Of a stretch of 64,000 bases of DNA, positions 60,253-64,000 are shown one piece after another (position 1 is the first letter of the stretch; each line of letters begins with the position of its first letter). The position numbers were made by a program, and so were the translations under genes. The stretch lies in the NCBI GenBank assembly GCA_963718315.1, contig CAVQZC010000006.1, positions 1 through 64,000 on the forward strand, read 5' to 3'. The stretch is from CAVQZC01 sp963718315. Lineage in GTDB: Bacteria > Actinomycetota > Thermoleophilia > Gaiellales > JAICJC01. Under the pieces are notes generated by a model. The model was not told the DNA's origin. It saw only the letters and a program-made list of their open reading frames with translations, and did no database searches.

Positions 60253-61272
60253 CTACGCCGGGTCGCGCACCAGCTCCATGGTGGAGCAGTGGACGCCGCC
60301 ACCGCCCTTCTGGATCTCGTCGTAGGCGACCGTCACCACCTCGATGCCACGGCGCTCGAGCAGCTCCCGGCTGCGCGGGTACCCGTCGGCCATCAGCACC
60401 TTGCCCGGCTCGATCACGAGCGAGTTGATCGCCCACTCCTCGTCGGCCGGGCAGGCGATGGCCTCGATGCCGAGCTCGGCCAGCCGGCCGAGGAACCAGT
60501 AGGGGAGGCCGTTGACGTCCACCAGGGCGGCGTCCGGCGAGACCATGCCGAGGTGGCCGTCGAGGTGGATCGACCAACCCACCATCGGCACCACGATCAG
60601 CTCGATGCCCAGCCGGTCGAGCGTCTCGGAGAGCTGGCGGGCGCCCTCCTCGTTGCAGCGGATCGACGTGCCGTACGCAGCGACGCCGGGCCGCAGCTTG
60701 ACGAAGCTGCCGCCCTCCATCAGCCCCGTGCCGGTGATCGTCTGCAGGATCGGCATCCCGGCGGCGGCCACCGCACGCGTGACCAGCGGCTCCTCGCCCC
60801 GTCGCATGGCGGGGGCCAGCCGGCCGATGATCGCACCGCCGGGGACGGTGACCAGCGGGTCGCGGGTGTAGATCGGCCGGGTCAGGTGCGGCGGGCCCTG
60901 TTCGCGCACCAGCACCACGTCGACCCCATTCCGGCCCAGCGCATCGACCAGGCCGCGGTGCTGGGCCGCGACGAGCGCCAGGTCGGGCGGGGTGCGCGAC
61001 TCCCAGTACCACATGCCGTCCGGATCGACCAGCGCACCGGCCGCCTCGTTCCACGCGTCCGCACGGACCGCCGACCATTCAGCCGCCGGCACCCGCATCA
61101 GCACGACGCGGAGCTTGCCGACCTCGTCGTGCGCACCCCAGCTGCGGCCCCACACGCGCTCCAGCTCGCCGGGATCCTCGAAGGCGGGCTCGGGCACCGC
61201 CGGGCACAGGCTCAGGTGGTAGCCGTACGGTTGGCGCTCGACGGCGCCGGTTGCCTGGTCGGTGGCAGACAC
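60253..61272 (-). CDS. Arginine deiminase/amidinotransferase-family protein
   Basis: This 339-residue protein belongs to the guanidino-group-modifying superfamily: YTRDPLVTVPGGAIIG (TRD motif), GTGLMEGGSFVKL (EGG motif), SIHLDGHLGMVSPD (catalytic His) and GGGGVHCSTMEL (catalytic Cys near the C-terminus). This matches arginine deiminase, dimethylarginine hydrolase and glycine amidinotransferase relatives. The substrate is uncertain. The neighbours are a GST-like gene seven bases away, then a VOC gene and an acyl-CoA ligase, which suggest one operon. Confidence 0.88.
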   Translation of the reverse strand: MSATDQATGAVERQPYGYHLSLCPAVPEPAFEDPGELERVWGRSWGAHDEVGKLRVVLMRVPAAEWSAVRADAWNEAAGALVDPDGMWYWESRTPPDLALVAAQHRGLVDALGRNGVDVVLVREQGPPHLTRPIYTRDPLVTVPGGAIIGRLAPAMRRGEEPLVTRAVAAAGMPILQTITGTGLMEGGSFVKLRPGVAAYGTSIRCNEEGARQLSETLDRLGIELIVVPMVGWSIHLDGHLGMVSPDAALVDVNGLPYWFLGRLAELGIEAIACPADEEWAINSLVIEPGKVLMADGYPRSRELLERRGIEVVTVAYDEIQKGGGGVHCSTMELVRDPA

Positions 61273-61279
61273 GGCTCGC

Positions 61280-61969
61280 CTACGCCGGCGACTTGACCGA
61301 GGCGACGTACCCGCGCACGTCCGCCGCGGGCTCGGTGTACGCCTCGCCCAGCGCGTCCTCGATCCGGCCCATGTAGTCGGTGGCCCAGGTGGGGAAGTCG
61401 TAGTCGATCGAGTGGAGGAACTCGAGCGTCGCCGCCAGGCGGATATCTGCGATCGACGGATGGTCTCCGCCGATGAACGGCTTCCCCGCCAGGAAGAAGT
61501 CGTTGTAGACGCTGAGCGGGTGCTCGATGGCGGCCTCGGCGGCCTTCGCGGCAGCGGCCTTGGCCTCGTCGTCGGCGTCGGATGTGCCCACCTCGCCCGC
61601 GTACTGGGGGAACGACAGCGTCGGATAGGTGGCGCGCGCCACCAGCGGGTAGAGCGTCCCGATCAGGTAGAACATCGCGTTGTCGATCATGGCGCGCTTT
61701 GCAGGATCAGACGGGTAGAACTGCTCGAGCCCGTGGGTGTTGCAGAGGTACGACATGATCGCGCAGCTCTCCCACATGGCGGCCCGCGGCAGCCCCTTCT
61801 CCTCGATTGTCGGGGTCAGGCTGGCCGGGTTCATCTGCATGAACTCGGGCGAGGTGGTCTTACCCCATGCGTCGATCTCCTCGAAGTCGATGCCGGCGGC
61901 GCGCAGGAAGATGCGCACGGTCAGGTTGTTGACGCTCGGCTTGAGGACGTGAACCGTGATCTCGGCCAT
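61280..61969 (-). CDS. Glutathione S-transferase-family protein
   Basis: This 229-residue protein has an N-terminal thioredoxin-like domain (EITVHVLKPSVNNLTVRIFL, MQMNPASLTPTIEEKGLPRA, MWESCAIMSYLCN) and a helical C-terminal domain including GGDHPSIADIRLAATLEFLH, the GST N-capping box. The first residue of the active-site loop is Ser or Asn in place of the usual Ser/Cys. Actinobacteria make mycothiol, so the thiol cofactor may not be glutathione. It may act in aromatic breakdown like maleylpyruvate isomerase, judging from the neighbours. Confidence 0.88.
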   Translation of the reverse strand: MAEITVHVLKPSVNNLTVRIFLRAAGIDFEEIDAWGKTTSPEFMQMNPASLTPTIEEKGLPRAAMWESCAIMSYLCNTHGLEQFYPSDPAKRAMIDNAMFYLIGTLYPLVARATYPTLSFPQYAGEVGTSDADDEAKAAAAKAAEAAIEHPLSVYNDFFLAGKPFIGGDHPSIADIRLAATLEFLHSIDYDFPTWATDYMGRIEDALGEAYTEPAADVRGYVASVKSPA

Positions 61970-61993
61970 GTTCCCCTCCTTTAGGGGCGACGC

Positions 61994-62575
61994 TCAGTAG
62001 GGATTCTTGGGCGACCGGTCGTCGGACAGTGAGCCCCGTGATCTGCTCATCAGCACCTCGATCGCGTCCGCAAGGTGCTCCTCGGTGATGTTGTAGTCGC
62101 CTCGCTCAACGCGGATCTTGTGCGCCTCGAGCAGCACGTCGGAATGAGCGTACCCGAACGGCGGCTCGAAGCGATAGGACGCCAGCTCGATCAGCAGACC
62201 GAGTGGATCAGTGAAATAGATGGAGTCCATGAACCCGCGGTCCATCACCCCGCTGTTACGGATCCCGCGCTCCTCGAGCCTCGTTGTCACCTGCGCGAAC
62301 GTGGCGTGCGACAGCGAGAACGCCAGGTGGTGGACGCAGCCGGGATCGGTCGGTGTGCGCTCCGGGTCGGCGGTCCGCTCCTCGTTCGTGAACACGGTGA
62401 TCAGGCGGCCGTCGCCGGGGTCGAAGTAGAGGTGGCTCTCGGAGGGGTTGTCCAGGTTCGGCTGCTCGAATACGAACGGCATCCCCAGCACGCCCTCCCA
62501 GAAGTCGATCGAGGTCTGGCGTCCGGCGCCGGTGAGCGTGATGTGGTGGACGCCCTGGGTCTGCAGTTTCCTCAT
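61994..62575 (-). CDS. VOC-family dioxygenase-like protein
   Basis: This 193-residue protein has two VOC modules: GVHHITLTGAGRQTSIDFWE with the first metal His, then VHHLAFSLSHATFAQVTTRL and SIYFTDPLGLLIELASYRFE with the metal glutamate. This fits ring-opening extradiol dioxygenase-like or glyoxalase-like proteins. The start ATG 62575 overlaps the stop of the ligase gene (ATGA). It probably acts with the ligase on an aromatic or carboxylic substrate. Confidence 0.86.
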   Translation of the reverse strand: MRKLQTQGVHHITLTGAGRQTSIDFWEGVLGMPFVFEQPNLDNPSESHLYFDPGDGRLITVFTNEERTADPERTPTDPGCVHHLAFSLSHATFAQVTTRLEERGIRNSGVMDRGFMDSIYFTDPLGLLIELASYRFEPPFGYAHSDVLLEAHKIRVERGDYNITEEHLADAIEVLMSRSRGSLSDDRSPKNPY

Positions 62576-63888
62576 GGTGTGCCTCCGGTTGGGTGCTCGA
62601 CCAGTCGCGACTTGTACTCACTCCGCTGCAGGCTGCCCCAGGCCACCAGCGTGATCCCTGTCTGGACGACCAGCACGTCGCGCAGCCGGTTGCCGATCGC
62701 CGTCGCCAGCGCTGAATCACCGTTGACTCCCTGCGCAAGCTCCACGGCGACCGGGAGCGGGGGGTCCTGCTTCACGCCGGGCACACGCGGCTTGACCAGG
62801 ATGTGGCCGCTCGTCTGCGGCGCGAAGCCGGTGACCACCTCGCGGATCGCCGAGGGGAACACGTTCACCCCGCGGACGATCAGCATGTCGTCCGTACGGC
62901 CGACGCAGCGCACCCTCGGCCCGGTGCGCCCACACGGGCAGGGCGACATCCGCACCTCGACGTGGTCACGCGTCCGGAAGCGCAGGAGTGGCGCCGCCTG
63001 GTGCCGCAGATGGGTCAGCACCAGCTCGCCGGACGCCCCGTCGTCCATGGGCACGGACGCCTCGGTGTAGGGATCGATCAGCTCAGGGTGGATGAAGCCG
63101 CGGGCCCCCAGGTGCATGCCGGTCTGGTGCTCGCATTCGCCCCACAACGACGGCCCGATGTCGCCGATCCCCATGGCCTCCGTCACCCGCGCGCCCCAGC
63201 CTCGCTCGAGCGCCGCGCGGAACTCCGGCTCGCCGCCGCCGGGCTCTCCGGCGACCAGCACCCGGCTGACGCTGGAGGCCGCCAGGTCGATCTCGCGGTC
63301 GCCGGCCCACTCGATCAGGTAGGCGGCGTACGACGGAGTCAGCAGCGCCACCCGCGGCCGCAGCAGCCGGATAGCGAGCAGCAGCCGCTCGCTGTTGCCG
63401 GTGCCGACGGGGATGTGGGTGATGCCGGCGAGCTCGATCGCTCCCAGCGCCGCGCCGGCGACGAATGGCCCGGCGTTGTAGGTCGAGACAACACGTTCGC
63501 CGGCGATGCCGGAAGCGGCGTAGCTGCGCGCCGAGCCGGTCACCCAGTTTTCGAGGTCAGGCTGGGTGAGCGGGATGTAGCTGGGGATGCCGGTGGTGCC
63601 GCTGGTCGAGTAGATCCGGACGATCCTGTCGGGCTCGACGCAGAGGTGCGCGCCGATCGGGTTCTCGTCGGTCGCCGTCGCCTTCAGCTCCGGCTTATCG
63701 GTGAGCGGGAGCTGTGCGATCCCGTCCAGCCCGCCGGCATCGGCTGCGTCGGCCACCCCCGCCGCGGTCAGCTTGTCGCGGTAGAAGGCGCTGTTGTTCA
63801 GCAGGTAGGCGAGCTGTGCGCGGTAGCAGGCGTCGTCCAGCGCGAGCTGCTCACCCCACGGCCGTGCTTCGACCTCCGGGTGGAGCAT
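62572..63888 (-). CDS. Phenylacetate-CoA-ligase-like adenylate-forming enzyme
   Basis: This 438-residue enzyme of the PaaK family has the AMP-binding loop YSTSGTTGIPSYIPLT, TEAMGIGDIGPSLWGECEHQ (PaaK-type A5), LLRFRTRDHV and GRTDDMLIVRGVNVFPSAI with the hinge aspartate. The C-terminal lysine is in SEYKSRLVEHP. It should activate an aryl or other carboxylate as its CoA thioester. ATG 63888 overlaps the stop of the upstream gene. The lack of other paa genes in the window makes phenylacetate itself uncertain. Confidence 0.9.
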   Translation of the reverse strand: MLHPEVEARPWGEQLALDDACYRAQLAYLLNNSAFYRDKLTAAGVADAADAGGLDGIAQLPLTDKPELKATATDENPIGAHLCVEPDRIVRIYSTSGTTGIPSYIPLTQPDLENWVTGSARSYAASGIAGERVVSTYNAGPFVAGAALGAIELAGITHIPVGTGNSERLLLAIRLLRPRVALLTPSYAAYLIEWAGDREIDLAASSVSRVLVAGEPGGGEPEFRAALERGWGARVTEAMGIGDIGPSLWGECEHQTGMHLGARGFIHPELIDPYTEASVPMDDGASGELVLTHLRHQAAPLLRFRTRDHVEVRMSPCPCGRTGPRVRCVGRTDDMLIVRGVNVFPSAIREVVTGFAPQTSGHILVKPRVPGVKQDPPLPVAVELAQGVNGDSALATAIGNRLRDVLVVQTGITLVAWGSLQRSEYKSRLVEHPTGGTP

Positions 63889-64000
63889 CAGGCGGGAGCC
63901 TCGCCGGGCTCGTATCGAACGGCCTGGTCGGCCGCTCCGGCCATCGCAAAGCCGGCGGGCAGCTCCTGCTCTTCCGCGAGGTGGGCAAGCAGGCTGGCGG
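63888..64000 (-). CDS. C-terminal fragment of an unknown gene (cut by the window edge)
   Basis: The last 37 codons of a minus-strand gene run into the window and stop at 63888, overlapping the ligase ATG (TGATG). They read ASLLAHLAEEQELPAGFAMA and then GAADQAVRYEPGEAPA. The overlap implies the same operon as the ligase. The fragment is too short to assign a family. Confidence 0.6.
   Translation of the reverse strand, partial: ASLLAHLAEEQELPAGFAMAGAADQAVRYEPGEAPA

Overview
This is high-GC (roughly two-thirds G+C), gene-dense bacterial chromosome with short intergenic gaps, many GTG starts and many 1-4 base stop/start overlaps. Several traits point to an actinobacterium: a deazaflavin (F420)-type nitroreductase, an F420-type luciferase-like oxidoreductase, a MocR-type regulator, a small class E/F-type sortase and an elongator tRNA-Met typical of that phylum. 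A deep-branching soil lineage such as Thermoleophilia fits but is inference. No rRNA, CRISPR array, transposase, integrase or phage gene was seen. No gap without a gene exceeds about 300 bases.

Layout. 0.1-3.5 kb: an ArsR/AHSA1/VOC operon, then a MarR regulator divergent from a 14-helix efflux pump. 3.5-8.1 kb: a secreted phosphoesterase, a membrane GGDEF-EAL protein, a cupin-TPR protein and a GNAT. 8.1-12.4 kb: a TetR-controlled pump (frameshifted) and a MocR regulator divergent from an AhpD-like gene (frameshifted). 12.4-18.7 kb: small-molecule enzymes, two tiny zinc-ribbon proteins and one strongly structured intergenic segment. 18.8-23.4 kb: a long DUF11-repeat surface protein with many frameshifts, translationally coupled to a sortase. 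23.4-40.6 kb: a catabolic island with a choline-kinase-like protein, a dimethylglycine/sarcosine-dehydrogenase-like flavoprotein, a CapA-like protein, a second amine oxidase, a complete Dpp-type ABC importer, an MDR reductase, and an opposing operon of alcohol dehydrogenase, formaldehyde-activating-enzyme (Fae) homologue and enolase-superfamily enzyme. 40.7-46.7 kb: membrane proteins, an AlkA-type glycosylase, an M42-type peptidase and tRNA-Met. 46.8-52.6 kb: miscellaneous small enzymes, a frameshifted FAD monooxygenase and a PAP2/kinase pair. 52.7-56.2 kb: three exported proteins in tandem, two related to each other, flanking a large Ig-like repeat protein. 56.4-64 kb: an LUD protein, a metallophosphatase, an arginine-deiminase-like enzyme, a GST, a VOC protein and a phenylacetate-CoA-ligase-like enzyme.

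How the genes may work together. The island at 23-40 kb reads as import and oxidative demethylation of an N-methylated or amino compound, with formaldehyde handling supplied by the Fae homologue and the zinc alcohol dehydrogenase. The substrate is not known. The MocR operator motif at 10.8 kb recurs in the promoter of the dehydrogenase-like gene at 24.3 kb, suggesting shared control. The exported cluster at 52.7-56.2 kb looks like a candidate surface fibre or coat, and shares a 12-base promoter motif with the DUF11/sortase locus.

A caution: at least fifteen frame breaks can be placed by reading conserved protein across them, and thirteen of these are single-base insertions. This bias suggests consensus errors for many of them, so genes called broken here may be intact in the organism.
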